The position numbers and the translations under genes were made by a program. A stretch of 64,000 nucleotides of DNA from positions 96,264-160,263 of the forward strand of contig JASJAO010000008.1 of the NCBI GenBank assembly GCA_030066975.1, written 5' to 3'. The DNA comes from Henriciella sp. GTDB taxonomy: Bacteria; Pseudomonadota; Alphaproteobacteria; Caulobacterales; Hyphomonadaceae. Below the pieces are notes generated by a model. The model was not told the DNA's origin. It made no database searches and saw only the letters and a program-made list of their open reading frames with translations. Of this stretch, positions 33,806 through 42,727 are shown piece after piece; position 1 is the first letter of the stretch; each line of letters opens with the position of its first letter.

Positions 33806-36379
33806 ATGAGCGACAGTAAAGACAAAAAACCATCCGGAGGTCGCAAACCTCTTACCGTTTCACGCGGCAGCGGGTCTGGCACGGTGAAGCAGACCTTCAG
33901 TCATGGCCGCTCGAAACAGGTCGTGGTGGAGACCAAGAAGCGCAGAACCGTTGGGGCGCAGACCAAGACGGCAGCAGCGAAACCGGCTGCGAAAAAGCCT
34001 GGCGGCGACGGTGGCAAGGAGCCGTCCAAGCTGGAAGCAGCGGCGAAGAAGCTCGGGATCACGGTTGAAGAACTGGTCCAGCGTCAGAAAGTTCTGATGC
34101 AGCGCCGCGCGGCGGAAGAAAAGCGCAAGGCCGAAGTGGAAACCCAGCAGGCGCGCACCAAAGCCCTGCAGGATAAGCAGCAGGCCAAGGTTCAGGAAGA
34201 CAAAGAGCGCGAAGAAGCCGAAGTTCGCCGCAAGGCCGAAGAAGCTGAACGCAAGAAAGCCGAAGCCGAGGCCAAAGCCCGCGCAGATGCCGAAGCCAAA
34301 GCGCAAAAAAGTGAGCGCTCAACGGGTCGTGGCAAAGGCCGCGATGGTGGGGCCGCACCGTCACAAGCAGACCTTGAGGCAGCCGCCAGCAGCGGACCAA
34401 GCCGTCGCAAAGGTGGCCGTGGTGGCAAAGAGGACCGCGATCGCCGCGATTCCTCTGGCGATCGTGGCCGCGGTGGAAAGCGCACACGTGGTAAGCTGAC
34501 GATTGCCTCCGCACTGGGCGATGATGGGGATCGTCAGAGATCTCTCGCTTCGGTGAAGCGGGCGCGGGAACGCGAACGTGAGCGCCGAGCCGGTGGTGAA
34601 TCACAGGAAAAAGTCTCTGTTGAAGTCACGTTGCCGGAGACGATCACCCTGCAGGAACTTGCTGGTCGTATGAATGAACGCGTCGCAGACGTCGTGAAGT
34701 ATATGATGCAGCAGGGCGATATGCTGCGCGGTAACGATATTATCGATGCTGACACAGCCGAACTGATTGCCGAGGAATTTGGCCATACGGTCAAACGGGT
34801 TTCAGAAGCGGATGTGGAAATCGGCCTTGATGGTGAAGAGGATGATCCCAAGGACATGGTGGGCCGTCCGCCCATCGTCACCATTATGGGGCACGTCGAT
34901 CACGGTAAGACATCGCTGCTCGATGCATTGCGCTCTACCGATGTGGTGGCCGGTGAAGCTGGCGGGATTACCCAGCATATCGGTGCCTATCAGGTGCAGC
35001 TGAAATCGGGCGACAAGATCAGTTTCCTCGACACGCCTGGCCACGCAGCGTTCTCAGCGATGCGGGCGCGCGGGGCGAATGTCACGGATATCGTCATTCT
35101 GGTCGTTGCGGCGAATGATTCCGTGATGCCGCAGACGATTGAAGCGATCAGTCACGCCAAGGCGGCCGAAGTGCCGATCATTGTCGCGGTCAACAAAGTC
35201 GACCTGCAGGAAGCCGATCCGAACAAGGTTCTGACCGATCTCCTGCAACACGATATTCAAGTTGAATCCATGGGCGGCGAAGTCCAGGCGGTTGAAGTCT
35301 CGGCGTTGAAAAAGAAAGGTCTCGATGACCTTACCGAAGCGATCACGTTACAGGCTGAACTGCTTGACCTGAAAGCCAACCCAAAGCGTGCGGCCGACGG
35401 CATTGTGGTTGAGTCACAGCTCGACAAAGGACGTGGGCCCGTTGCGACCGTTCTGGTCAAACGTGGCTCGCTGAAACGCGGCGATATCGTTGTTGCCGGT
35501 GCTCAATGGGGTAAAGTGCGCGCGCTTGTGAATGAACGCGGTCAGCAAATGAAAGAGGCCGGTCCATCTGTTCCGGCAGAAGTCCTGGGTCTTGATGGCA
35601 CGCCAGAGCCGGGTGACGTGTTCAACGTTGTCGAAAACGAAGCCCGCGCCCGCGAGATTACTGAGTATCGACAGCGCGCCAAGCGTCAGAAGCAAGGCAT
35701 TGCCAGCCAGCGTACCTCACTTGAGCAGTTCATGACCAACCTCAAGGATGGTGCAACGAAGGCGGAAGATCTGCCCATCGTGCTCAAAGGCGATGTGCAG
35801 GGCTCGGTCGAAGCGATCACCCAATCGCTCGAGAAGATTTCAACCGAAGAAGTCCGCGCCAATGTCGTTTATGGCGCTGCGGGCGGTATTTCCGAGAGCG
35901 ATATCCTGCTGGCTCAATCCTCCGGCGCGCCGGTGTTTGCGTTCAATGTGCGTGCAAACAAGCAGGCACGGGAACTGGCAGAGAAATCCGGGGTCGAAAT
36001 TCGCTACTATTCTATCATCTATGAACTGATTGATGATGTGAAGGCGAGCCTGTCGGGCATGCTGGCGCCAGAGAAGAAAGAGACCTTCATCGGCTATGCC
36101 GACATTCTGGAAGTCTTCAACATCACCAAGGTCGGCAAAGTGGCTGGCTGTAAGGTGACCGAAGGCGTGGTCAAACGCGGCTGCGGTGTGCGTCTGCTGC
36201 GTGACGATGTTGTGATTCATGAAGGCCATCTGAAAACGCTGAAACGCTTCAAGGATGAAGTACCGGAAGTAACAAACGGTATGGAATGCGGCATGGCGTT
36301 CGAGAAGTATGAAGACATTCGCGAAGGCGACCGGATCGAGTGTTTCGAGATTGAAATGATTGCGCGGAAACTGGATTAA
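33806..36379 (+). CDS. infB: Translation initiation factor IF-2
   Basis: An 857-residue IF-2. A long, charged, Ala/Glu/Lys-rich N-terminal region (about residues 1-270, including a basic stretch [14 protein letters not shown]) precedes the GTPase domain: P-loop [16 protein letters not shown] near residue 361, [16 protein letters not shown], and [11 protein letters not shown]-terminal domains follow ([38 protein letters not shown]). It delivers fMet-tRNA to the 30S subunit. The gene is 55 bases after ylxR and the next gene, a YcxB-like protein, starts 78 bases after its stop. Confidence 0.96.
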   Translation: MSDSKDKKPSGGRKPLTVSRGSGSGTVKQTFSHGRSKQVVVETKKRRTVGAQTKTAAAKPAAKKPGGDGGKEPSKLEAAAKKLGITVEELVQRQKVLMQRRAAEEKRKAEVETQQARTKALQDKQQAKVQEDKEREEAEVRRKAEEAERKKAEAEAKARADAEAKAQKSERSTGRGKGRDGGAAPSQADLEAAASSGPSRRKGGRGGKEDRDRRDSSGDRGRGGKRTRGKLTIASALGDDGDRQRSLASVKRARERERERRAGGESQEKVSVEVTLPETITLQELAGRMNERVADVVKYMMQQGDMLRGNDIIDADTAELIAEEFGHTVKRVSEADVEIGLDGEEDDPKDMVGRPPIVTIMGHVDHGKTSLLDALRSTDVVAGEAGGITQHIGAYQVQLKSGDKISFLDTPGHAAFSAMRARGANVTDIVILVVAANDSVMPQTIEAISHAKAAEVPIIVAVNKVDLQEADPNKVLTDLLQHDIQVESMGGEVQAVEVSALKKKGLDDLTEAITLQAELLDLKANPKRAADGIVVESQLDKGRGPVATVLVKRGSLKRGDIVVAGAQWGKVRALVNERGQQMKEAGPSVPAEVLGLDGTPEPGDVFNVVENEARAREITEYRQRAKRQKQGIASQRTSLEQFMTNLKDGATKAEDLPIVLKGDVQGSVEAITQSLEKISTEEVRANVVYGAAGGISESDILLAQSSGAPVFAFNVRANKQARELAEKSGVEIRYYSIIYELIDDVKASLSGMLAPEKKETFIGYADILEVFNITKVGKVAGCKVTEGVVKRGCGVRLLRDDVVIHEGHLKTLKRFKDEVPEVTNGMECGMAFEKYEDIREGDRIECFEIEMIARKLD

Positions 36380-36457
36380 CCACCGCGTTTTCATTTTCTC
36401 AGTATTTTCCGATGTCGTCTTTTCGATTGACCAAGATTTTGGCGGTAAGGTCTCCGC

Positions 36458-36985
36458 ATGTTTGACGGTGCACCTGCCATTTCCATTTCGGGCAAGTTGA
36501 GTGAAGGCGATGCCAAGCGCCTGACCAACGCCATGCGCGGCAGCACGGTCGGGCCAACGACACTCTATTATGCAGGGGTAACCGCGCCGGTCATCGGCGC
36601 AGGCATGGCTCTTCTGACCAAAGCGGCCTTGGATCTTGCGGGCATGACACCCTACTGGAAGGTCATGTTATCGGCGATTATTGCTGCGATGGCGGGCATT
36701 GTCTGGTATCTGATCTTTATGCGTTGGTCGTATCGTCATCGCCATGGCCGTGCGAGTGAAATGGACCAGGAGTCGAAGATCAAACTAACTGACAACTATA
36801 TCAGTATTCGGCGCGGTAAAGTCGAAACGCGGATCGATTGGGCTGCGCTTGGCGAGGTGAAGTTTGCGTCGAATTACACCCTGATCCGGTTTGAAGGTGC
36901 TGATCCGGTCATTGTGCCCGATAGCTGGTTCGGTCAAGATAGTGCCATGCGCGAGGCCTTTCGCCAGCGCTTGCAGAAAGGCTAG
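36458..36985 (+). CDS. YcxB-like membrane protein between infB and rbfA
   Basis: A 175-residue protein with two membrane segments at about residues 42-62 (GVTAPVIGAGMALLTKAALDL) and 70-93 (MLSAIIAAMAGIVWYLIFMRW), then a C-terminal beta-rich domain (KLTDNYISIRRGKVETRIDWAAL..) that matches the YcxB C-terminal pattern. It sits between infB and rbfA, where most genomes have no gene. rbfA begins 7 bases after its stop, so it may be in the same operon. A TTGACC at 36428 may mark an own promoter. Function unknown. Confidence 0.7.
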   Translation: MFDGAPAISISGKLSEGDAKRLTNAMRGSTVGPTTLYYAGVTAPVIGAGMALLTKAALDLAGMTPYWKVMLSAIIAAMAGIVWYLIFMRWSYRHRHGRASEMDQESKIKLTDNYISIRRGKVETRIDWAALGEVKFASNYTLIRFEGADPVIVPDSWFGQDSAMREAFRQRLQKG

Positions 36986-36992
36986 GCCGACC

Positions 36993-37400
36993 ATGGCACG
37001 TGGAAGTCGAAAAGGGGGCGGTGCTGCTGAGCCCAGTCAGCGTCAGTTGCGTGCGGGCGAACTGGTGCGCCACGCGCTTGTAGATGTTCTGGCCCGCGAA
37101 GAGTTCCGGGATCCTGAACTGCAGGGTGTCACGGTGACGATTGGTGAAGTGCGCTGCTCACCGGATTTGCGCCATGCGCATGTGTTCTGCTCGCCTCTCG
37201 GTGAAACGGATAAAACCAGGATCGAGGCGGTGTCAGAGGCGCTTAATCGCGCAGCGGCCTTTCTGCGCGGGCGTCTTGGCCGCGAGATTGAGATGAAGTT
37301 CACACCGCAACTGCACTTCATTCCGGACCTGTCCTATGACGAAGCGAGCGCCATGGATGCCGTGTTCCGCCGCGCTGAAGTGGCGAGAGATCTCGACTAG
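36993..37400 (+). CDS. rbfA: Ribosome-binding factor RbfA
   Basis: A 135-residue protein that helps 16S rRNA 5'-end processing and late 30S assembly. The start at ATG 36993 (MARGSRKGGGAAEPSQRQLR) is chosen because a longer frame is open upstream but only overlaps the YcxB-like gene. Conserved features are LRAGELVRHALVDVLAREE, VTVTIGEVRCSPDLRHAHV and LHFIPDLSYDEASAMDAVF. The final 4 bases overlap the convergent HxlR-type gene. Last gene of the rimP-nusA-infB cluster. Confidence 0.93.
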   Translation: MARGSRKGGGAAEPSQRQLRAGELVRHALVDVLAREEFRDPELQGVTVTIGEVRCSPDLRHAHVFCSPLGETDKTRIEAVSEALNRAAAFLRGRLGREIEMKFTPQLHFIPDLSYDEASAMDAVFRRAEVARDLD

Positions 37401-37735
37401 GCTTTTGCGGCACGCCGGACGGGAATGTGGGCTTTTCCCCAATCGCGGAATGTGTGGAGCGCTGGTTCAAGCTCGCGGCCCTTTACTGTCAGTACATATT
37501 CGAACCGTTTAGGGCGTTCGGAATAGGCCTGTTTTTCCAGTACACCCGCTTCTACCAGGCGCTTTAATCGCGAGGCCACGATATGGCGTGTCGCGCCGGT
37601 GCTTTTGGCAAGTTCCTCAAACTTCGCGAGACCCAGAAAACAATCGCGCAGAATGAGCAAAGTCCAACGGTCCCCGACCAGAGACAAGGTTCGCGCAACC
37701 GGGCACCAATTGGTGTCGAGATCTGACCATTTCAT
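37397..37735 (-). CDS. HxlR-family transcriptional regulator
   Basis: A 112-residue MarR-like winged-helix regulator: CPVARTLSLVGDRWTLLILRDCFLG (HxlR signature with a Cys near residue 11), FEELAKSTGATRHIVASRLKRLVEAGVL (recognition helix region) and YVLTVKGRELEPAL (wing). These regulators often respond to electrophiles or aldehydes, some through the conserved Cys. It ends overlapping rbfA. No target gene is obvious from the context. Confidence 0.85.
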   Translation of the reverse strand: MKWSDLDTNWCPVARTLSLVGDRWTLLILRDCFLGLAKFEELAKSTGATRHIVASRLKRLVEAGVLEKQAYSERPKRFEYVLTVKGRELEPALHTFRDWGKAHIPVRRAAKA

Positions 37736-37790
37736 TCTGAAACGCTAACGCGATTTGCCCCGCGTTCCAAATCAGAACTACTAGCAGCGT

Positions 37791-38786
37791 TTAACCGATC
37801 AATCCGGCATCTGCGGCAAGTGTACTCAAGGGCACTTCCGGACGTGGGCCATAGTGTGAAATCACTTCCGCAGCTGCGATATGGCCAAGACGGGCGCAGG
37901 TGGCCAGGGGATAGTCACGGGCGAGGCCGAAGAGAAAGCCTGCAGCATACTGGTCCCCGGCGCCGGTTGTGTCGACCACGCGGGAGACAGGCTCGGCTGG
38001 GATATGGATGGGTTCGCCGTCACCGATAACTACAGACCCCTTCTCTGACCGAGTGACCGCAGCCAGCGCATTGTCGGCCCGCAAGGCCTCCACAGCGGCG
38101 TCGAAGTCGCGTGTCTCGTAGAGCGACAACAGCTCTTCTTCATTGGCGAACAGCACGTCAATCTGGGTCTTGATCAGATGTCGGAAGCTTTCCCGGTGTC
38201 GGTCGACGCAGAAACTATCGGACAGAGTGAGCGAAACCTTCCGTCCTGCTGCGTGCGCGATTTCAGCGGCGTGCACAAAGGCGGTTTTGGCGATTTCCTT
38301 GTCGAAGAGATAACCTTCGAGATAGAGGATTTTGCCATTCCGAACGGTTTCCTCAGAGACATCTTCGGGCGAGAACTCAATCGAGGCCCCGAGGAATGTG
38401 TTCATGCTGCGCGCACCATCCGGGGTTACGAAGATGATGGAACGGGCGGTTGCCGGGCCGTTTGTTAGCGGTGCGGTCTCAAACGGGACACCCACTGCCG
38501 CCATATCTTTTCGAAACACCTCGCCGAGACGGTCATCAGCGACTTTGCCGATATAGGCGCCGGTGCCGCCGAGACTGGCAATTCCGGCAATCGTGTTCGC
38601 CCCCGACCCCCCGGATGTTTCCAGCGCGTTGATTGACGCCTTGGTCAACAGGTCCGCCCGATCTTCCTCGATCAGGTTCATGGCATTTTTGTTGATGTCC
38701 CATTTCTGCAGGAAGGCATCGTCCTGCTGGGAGATCACGTCAACAATCGCATTGCCGAGGCCAACAACGTCAAACATAGAGGTCAT
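37791..38786 (-). CDS. PfkB-family kinase, adenosine kinase type
   Basis: A 331-residue ribokinase/PfkB enzyme. The N-terminus FDVVGLGNAIVDVISQ and the sugar/nucleoside motif ETSGGSGANTIAGIASLGGTGAYIG are those of adenosine kinases; the C-terminal PfkB signature is DTTGAGDQYAAGFL near residue 275. The frame extends 48 codons upstream through a Cys/Pro-rich stretch overlapping the flavoprotein gene, which I reject. The ATG at 38786 lacks a Shine-Dalgarno; one three codons later (38777) is equally possible. It would phosphorylate adenosine or a similar nucleoside in the cytosol. Confidence 0.86.
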   Translation of the reverse strand: MTSMFDVVGLGNAIVDVISQQDDAFLQKWDINKNAMNLIEEDRADLLTKASINALETSGGSGANTIAGIASLGGTGAYIGKVADDRLGEVFRKDMAAVGVPFETAPLTNGPATARSIIFVTPDGARSMNTFLGASIEFSPEDVSEETVRNGKILYLEGYLFDKEIAKTAFVHAAEIAHAAGRKVSLTLSDSFCVDRHRESFRHLIKTQIDVLFANEEELLSLYETRDFDAAVEALRADNALAAVTRSEKGSVVIGDGEPIHIPAEPVSRVVDTTGAGDQYAAGFLFGLARDYPLATCARLGHIAAAEVISHYGPRPEVPLSTLAADAGLIG

Positions 38787-38871
38787 GAGAGGAAGGTCCT
38801 GAAACTTCGAATTGTCGGCATGTGCCAGACACGGTGCGGGCGGGCAAGGGGCGTAGCTGTGTTGGGCGGGC

Positions 38872-40098
38872 TCAACGCTCCATAGACAGCCAGTCGGTGA
38901 TCCCCTCTGCCGCAGCGACGCCGGTGGCAAGGCAGGCGGTGATCAGATAGCCGCCGGTTGGCGCATCCCAGTCGATCATCTCCCCGGCGCAAAACACAGC
39001 CGGGAGATCGCGCAGCATCAGCTGCTCGTCCAGCGCCTCCCAACGCACACCCCCGCTGGTTGAGATTGCGTCATCCATCGGGGCAGGCGCAACAAGCGGC
39101 AGCTTAAGCGCCTTGATCTGCTGTGCAAGGCGCCAAGCATCTGCGCGTTGGGTGCTGTCTGTCAACTCGTAGAGCAGGGCAAGCTTCACGCCGGACAGGT
39201 TGAGCGTCCGGTTCAAGTGTTTGCTCAGGCTGGCTTTGCCGCGCGGGCGTTGCAGACGGGTGAGGACGGCGTCTTCTGACAGGTCTGGCAGGAGGTCGAT
39301 GACAAGCGTCGCTGGTCTTGCCTCGCTCAAGGCTGCAACGAGTGCAGCCGACAGTCTGTAGATGCCGCCGCTTTCGACGCCGGTCTTTGTGATCACAAAT
39401 TCAGAGCGGGTTTGGAGCTGCGGCTGATTCTTGACCCGCAGCCGAACGGATTTAACCGGCGCGCCTGCAAACCTGTCCGACATGTAAGCGGTCCAGTTGA
39501 CGCTGAAGCCGCAGTTGGACGGTCGAAACGGAGCGAGCGCGACGCCCTTTCCGGAGAGAAGTTCGGTCCATGCGCCATCCGAGCCGAGGCGTTTCCAACT
39601 TGCGCCGCCAAGGGCCAGCAGCATGGCTGAACTCTTTTTCTCTACACGACCATCAGGGGTTTGAAATGTCAGGGCAGTGTTTGAAGACCAGCCGGTCCAG
39701 CGATAACGGGTGTGAAACCGGACGCCGCGCTCCTGCAATCGGTTCAACAAGGCGCGCAGCAATGGCGAGGCTTTCATTTGCTTTGGAAAGATACGCCCGC
39801 TTGATCCCACAAACGCTTCGATCCCTAACCCGCTCATCCAGTCCATAATATCCGGCGCGCCAAACTTGCTGACATAGTCTGCGAGCGGTGTGTGAGGCGT
39901 GTAGCGGGTCAGAAACGCCGCCTGGTCTTCGCTGTGACTGATGTTCAGCCCGCTTTTGCCGGCCATCAGGAATTTCCGGCCAAAGCTCGGCATGGCATCG
40001 TAGATGTCAACGGAAATCGCTTGCGTGCTCAAGACATCAGCCGCCATCAGGCCTGCTGGTCCGGCACCGATAATCGTGACGTTGGGCGTGTTGGCCAT
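38872..40098 (-). CDS. FAD-dependent oxidoreductase (HI0933/BaiN-like family)
   Basis: A 408-residue flavoprotein: FAD Rossmann motif VTIIGAGPAGLMAADVL at the N-terminus, FGRKFLMAGKSGLNISHSE near residue 40 (the 'KxxxTGxGRCNxTN'-like loop of this group), and a C-terminal dinucleotide stretch LPAVFCAGEMIDWDAPTGGYLITACLATG. The longer-known members are annotated as NAD(P)/FAD-dependent oxidoreductase or aminoacetone oxidase family proteins. The substrate is unknown. The gene ends 86 bases upstream of the adenosine-kinase start on the same strand. Confidence 0.83.
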   Translation of the reverse strand: MANTPNVTIIGAGPAGLMAADVLSTQAISVDIYDAMPSFGRKFLMAGKSGLNISHSEDQAAFLTRYTPHTPLADYVSKFGAPDIMDWMSGLGIEAFVGSSGRIFPKQMKASPLLRALLNRLQERGVRFHTRYRWTGWSSNTALTFQTPDGRVEKKSSAMLLALGGASWKRLGSDGAWTELLSGKGVALAPFRPSNCGFSVNWTAYMSDRFAGAPVKSVRLRVKNQPQLQTRSEFVITKTGVESGGIYRLSAALVAALSEARPATLVIDLLPDLSEDAVLTRLQRPRGKASLSKHLNRTLNLSGVKLALLYELTDSTQRADAWRLAQQIKALKLPLVAPAPMDDAISTSGGVRWEALDEQLMLRDLPAVFCAGEMIDWDAPTGGYLITACLATGVAAAEGITDWLSMER

Positions 40099-40154
40099 GA
40101 CTGTCTTTAACCCTGATTGACCTTGCCGACTGGACGCCGCTTTGACAGCTGTTT

Positions 40155-41051
40155 ATGGCGCGGCGGATGAAAAGAATAGCTTACCTGTCTTCGAAAGTGA
40201 CTTTGCCGGGCTCACCGCTGCGGCGTGATGATGCGTTCGAGCATGATCGCATGATGAAGGCCTTACGCGGCCCCTTCGCGGATCTTAACATGAACGTGGA
40301 GGATGTGGATTGGGCATCTGAGCGTGAAGACTGGGCCGCCTATGATGCGGTGATGATCGGCACAACCTGGGACTATTGGGATCACCAGCAGGGGTTTCTG
40401 GACCGGCTGACTGCCATTGAAGCGGTAACGCCTTTGTTTAACTCCGCTGATCTCGTTCGTTGGAACAGTCATAAAGGCTACCTGCGTGAGCTGGAGGCCC
40501 GCGGGGCGCAAATCATTCCAACACTGTGGATCGAGCGCATGACGACGGAAGCAGCAAAGGCGGCGTTTGAGACGCTCGGCAGTGAGGATCTTGTCTTCAA
40601 ACGCCAGGTCGGGGCCGGGGCGGATGGCCAGTATCGACTATCGCCAGCTGATCTGCTGCCAGACATGCCGCATCCGATGATGGTGCAGGCCTTTCAGCCG
40701 ACGATCCAGACCGAAGGTGAGCTGAGCTTCATCTATATTGACGGCCAGTTCTGCCATGCGCTGACTAAACACGCCGCGAGCGGGGATTATCGGATCCAGT
40801 CGACCTATGGCGGGACTGAGACAGTCTACGTGCCGGACGAGGTTGACCTCGCCGCAGCCAAGGCTGTCCTGGACACATTGGAGGAACCCCCGCTCTATGC
40901 GCGTGTGGATATGTTGCGGGGTTCAGAGGACGAATTGTTGCTGATGGAATTGGAGCTGATCGAGCCGTATCTCTACCCCTTGGAAGGTCCTGAACTTGGG
41001 CCGAGACTGGCGGCCGCGGTGGCTGATCGATTAGTCGGCGGCGCCAAATAG
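40155..41051 (+). CDS. ATP-grasp-like protein
   Basis: A 298-residue protein with an ATP-grasp layout: KRIAYLSSKVTLPGS at the N-terminus (pre-ATP-grasp fold), an ATP-binding lysine region near residue 145 (EDLVFKRQVGAGADGQYRL) and an acidic metal-binding end (LLLMELELIEPYLYPLEG, about 255-270). The opening VMIGTTWDYWDHQQGFLDRL is the form seen in glutathione synthetase/RimK-like and cycloserine DcsG-like proteins. It would ligate an amine to a carboxylate using ATP; substrate unknown. Start options are 40155 and 40167, neither with a strong ribosome site. Its end overlaps the convergent DCC-family gene by 21 bases. Confidence 0.78.
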   Translation: MARRMKRIAYLSSKVTLPGSPLRRDDAFEHDRMMKALRGPFADLNMNVEDVDWASEREDWAAYDAVMIGTTWDYWDHQQGFLDRLTAIEAVTPLFNSADLVRWNSHKGYLRELEARGAQIIPTLWIERMTTEAAKAAFETLGSEDLVFKRQVGAGADGQYRLSPADLLPDMPHPMMVQAFQPTIQTEGELSFIYIDGQFCHALTKHAASGDYRIQSTYGGTETVYVPDEVDLAAAKAVLDTLEEPPLYARVDMLRGSEDELLLMELELIEPYLYPLEGPELGPRLAAAVADRLVGGAK

Positions 41052-41405
41052 ACGCTGCAGGCTTGGACGGATTGGCAAGAGCAGCTCGTAAGCCAGCGCA
41101 GCAAGGCAGCTGACCGGCGGGACAGAGCAGATCAGGCCGAGCCAGCGCAACCTGGGCAGATGTTTCCAAAGTTCAGGAAAGGCGCGACCGCCGCTGATCA
41201 GCGTGCCGTCTGTTCGCCGGACATGAAAGCGTTTCAGGGCGACCGTACAGGACAGATCGCTCGTTGCGTTCAAGGCGTCCGGCTCTGAGACATCGACCCA
41301 GGCGATCTCATCGGCGCCTGTCATGTTCTGATAGATCCCGATCTCCTTTCGGCAGAGTGGACAGGCGCCATCAAAGTAAACCTCAAAAGGGTATTGCGTC
41401 TTCAT
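41031..41405 (-). CDS. DCC-family (DUF393) thiol-disulfide-like protein
   Basis: A 124-residue protein with the DxxCPxC opening of the DCC family (VYFDGACPLCRKEIGIYQ near residue 9), a middle section (VSEPDALNATSDLSCTVALKRFHVRRTDG) and a hydrophobic C-terminal segment (LGLICSVPPVSCLAALAYELLLPI). The CxxC suggests redox activity, but the function is not established for the family. It is convergent with the ATP-grasp gene and lies 44 bases before rlmB on the same strand. Confidence 0.85.
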   Translation of the reverse strand: MKTQYPFEVYFDGACPLCRKEIGIYQNMTGADEIAWVDVSEPDALNATSDLSCTVALKRFHVRRTDGTLISGGRAFPELWKHLPRLRWLGLICSVPPVSCLAALAYELLLPIRPSLQRLFGAAD

Positions 41406-41449
41406 ACGTCAAGACATGCGGTGTTCAGCCTGCAAAACAAGCCGCTGCG

Positions 41450-42244
41450 TCAGTGCGCCTCGCGCGCTTCATAGAAGGCAATCGCCGCGGCATTGGAAAC
41501 GTTGAGGCTCTCCATCGCGGGATCAATCGGAATATGGGCGAGCTCTGCGCAGGCTTTCGCAACGCCGGGGCGCAGGCCGGGGCCTTCCGCGCCGAGGGCA
41601 ATGGCGACTTTCGCTGCGCCGCTGAGTGCCTGGCGAATGTTCGCCCGGCCTGAACCAGCGAGCCCAACCGTGTGATAGCCTGCTGCGTTCAGCGTATCGA
41701 GCGCACGCGAGATATTCACGACCCGGCATTCTGCGACTGTCTCAATCGCGCCGGCCGCGCTTTTTGCGACGATGCCAGTAATCGGCGGTGCATTGCGGGT
41801 TTGCAGGACGAGGCCGCCAAAGCCGAAGGCCGCAGCCGAGCGGAAGATGGCGCCGAGATTGTGCGGATCGCTGACCTGATCCAGCACGGCCAATCGCGGG
41901 GTATCTGCGGCGATGAGGTCTTCCAGCGCGACATCTGAAAGCGCTTCGAACTGGGCTGCCAGCCCCTGATGCACCGCGCCCGGCGGCAACAGGTCGCCAA
42001 TCTCCGCGGGGCTGAGGTCCTCTGCGGTTTTGCCCGCGGGTCCAAGTCGGGACATTGCCGCGCGGCTGGCGACGAGGCGCTTCAACCGGCGGTTCGGATT
42101 GGCCAGTGCCCCCTCGACCGCGTGATGGCCCCAGAGCCATCCGGCCCCGTTCGGACCGGTTGGTTTATCCGGGCGTGAACGCCGCCCGCCGAACTTGCCG
42201 CGCTGTTGTGAATTAGGATGGTTGCGCGCGCGGGACTTGCTCAT
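41450..42244 (-). CDS. rlmB: 23S rRNA (guanosine-2'-O)-methyltransferase RlmB
   Basis: A 264-residue SpoU/TrmH-class (SPOUT) enzyme. A basic N-terminal extension (SKSRARNHPNSQQRGKFGGRR) is followed by the substrate-binding domain (GHHAVEGALANPNRRLKRLVASRA) and the knotted SAM domain with motif 1 LDQVSDPHNLGAIFRSAAAF, motif 2 VAIALGAEGPGLRPGVAKACAEL and motif 3 PIDPAMESLNVSNAAAIAFYE. It methylates G2251 of 23S rRNA. It is transcribed away from the tRNA-Tyr/tRNA-Gly pair 95 bases beyond, a conserved neighbourhood in alphaproteobacteria. Confidence 0.92.
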   Translation of the reverse strand: MSKSRARNHPNSQQRGKFGGRRSRPDKPTGPNGAGWLWGHHAVEGALANPNRRLKRLVASRAAMSRLGPAGKTAEDLSPAEIGDLLPPGAVHQGLAAQFEALSDVALEDLIAADTPRLAVLDQVSDPHNLGAIFRSAAAFGFGGLVLQTRNAPPITGIVAKSAAGAIETVAECRVVNISRALDTLNAAGYHTVGLAGSGRANIRQALSGAAKVAIALGAEGPGLRPGVAKACAELAHIPIDPAMESLNVSNAAAIAFYEAREAH

Positions 42245-42339
42245 TATAAGGCCGGTTTCCGGATGTTGGCGGGAGGCGTTGTGTCCTTCTCTAAACGTGC
42301 GGAGACAGCAGCGTCAAACGTCGTTGTACAGGTCCCTCG

Positions 42340-42424
42340 GGAGGGGTGGCCGAGTGGTTAAAGGCAGCAGACTGTAAATCTGCCCGCGTAGCGTACACAG
42401 GTTCGAATCCTGTCCCCTCCACCA
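42340..42424 (+). tRNA. tRNA-Tyr (anticodon GTA), including encoded CCA
   Basis: The acceptor stem GGAGGGG pairs with CCCCTCC (42414-42420), followed by discriminator A and CCA. The anticodon loop CTGTAAA gives GTA. The extra long variable arm (CCCGCGTAGCGTACACA region) and length of 85 bases are those of class II tRNA-Tyr. The T-loop GGTTCGAATCC is standard. Confidence 0.97.
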
Positions 42425-42457
42425 CCTGTCAGCGGGCTTCGCGCCGCAACAAACTGA

Positions 42458-42531
42458 GCGGGTATAGCACAACGGTAGTGCAGCAGCCTTCCAAGCTGAG
42501 GATCTCGGTTCGATTCCGTGTACCCGCTCCA
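42458..42531 (+). tRNA. tRNA-Gly (anticodon TCC), including encoded CCA
   Basis: The acceptor stem GCGGGTA pairs with TACCCGC (42521-42527), followed by T and CCA. The anticodon loop CTTCCAA gives TCC. Length 74 bases. It lies 33 bases after tRNA-Tyr; the accessory block starts immediately downstream. Confidence 0.97.
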
Positions 42532-42727
42532 GCTTCTTCGTCACCGCGCTAACGCCCTTTGGGCTCCCAGTCAGGCTGGGCACAACGTGAAGTCCGAGGG
42601 CAGCGCGTGCAGCCGCAGATGCGGCGTTTGGGGACACCCAGTCGAGCTGGGCGCGACGGGTTCGGAGTGGGTTGTGGTTGTGGAGTTTTTGTCACCGCGC
42701 TAAGAGGCTTCGCCTCACGCGGTGGTA
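42532..42727. repeat. Repeat-rich spacer after tRNA-Gly
   Basis: About 196 bases without a credible gene. Two copies of GTCACCGCGCTAA lie at 42540-42552 and 42691-42703. Two short hairpins of the same design, CCCAG-N4-GCTGGG (loops TCAG and TCGA), lie at about 42570 and 42640, and a stem-loop GAGGC-TTC-GCCTC with CCGCG/CGCGG arms follows the second direct repeat. It looks like assembled intergenic or mobile-element debris at the boundary of an inserted region; no tRNA 3'-end duplication is visible. Confidence 0.6.
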
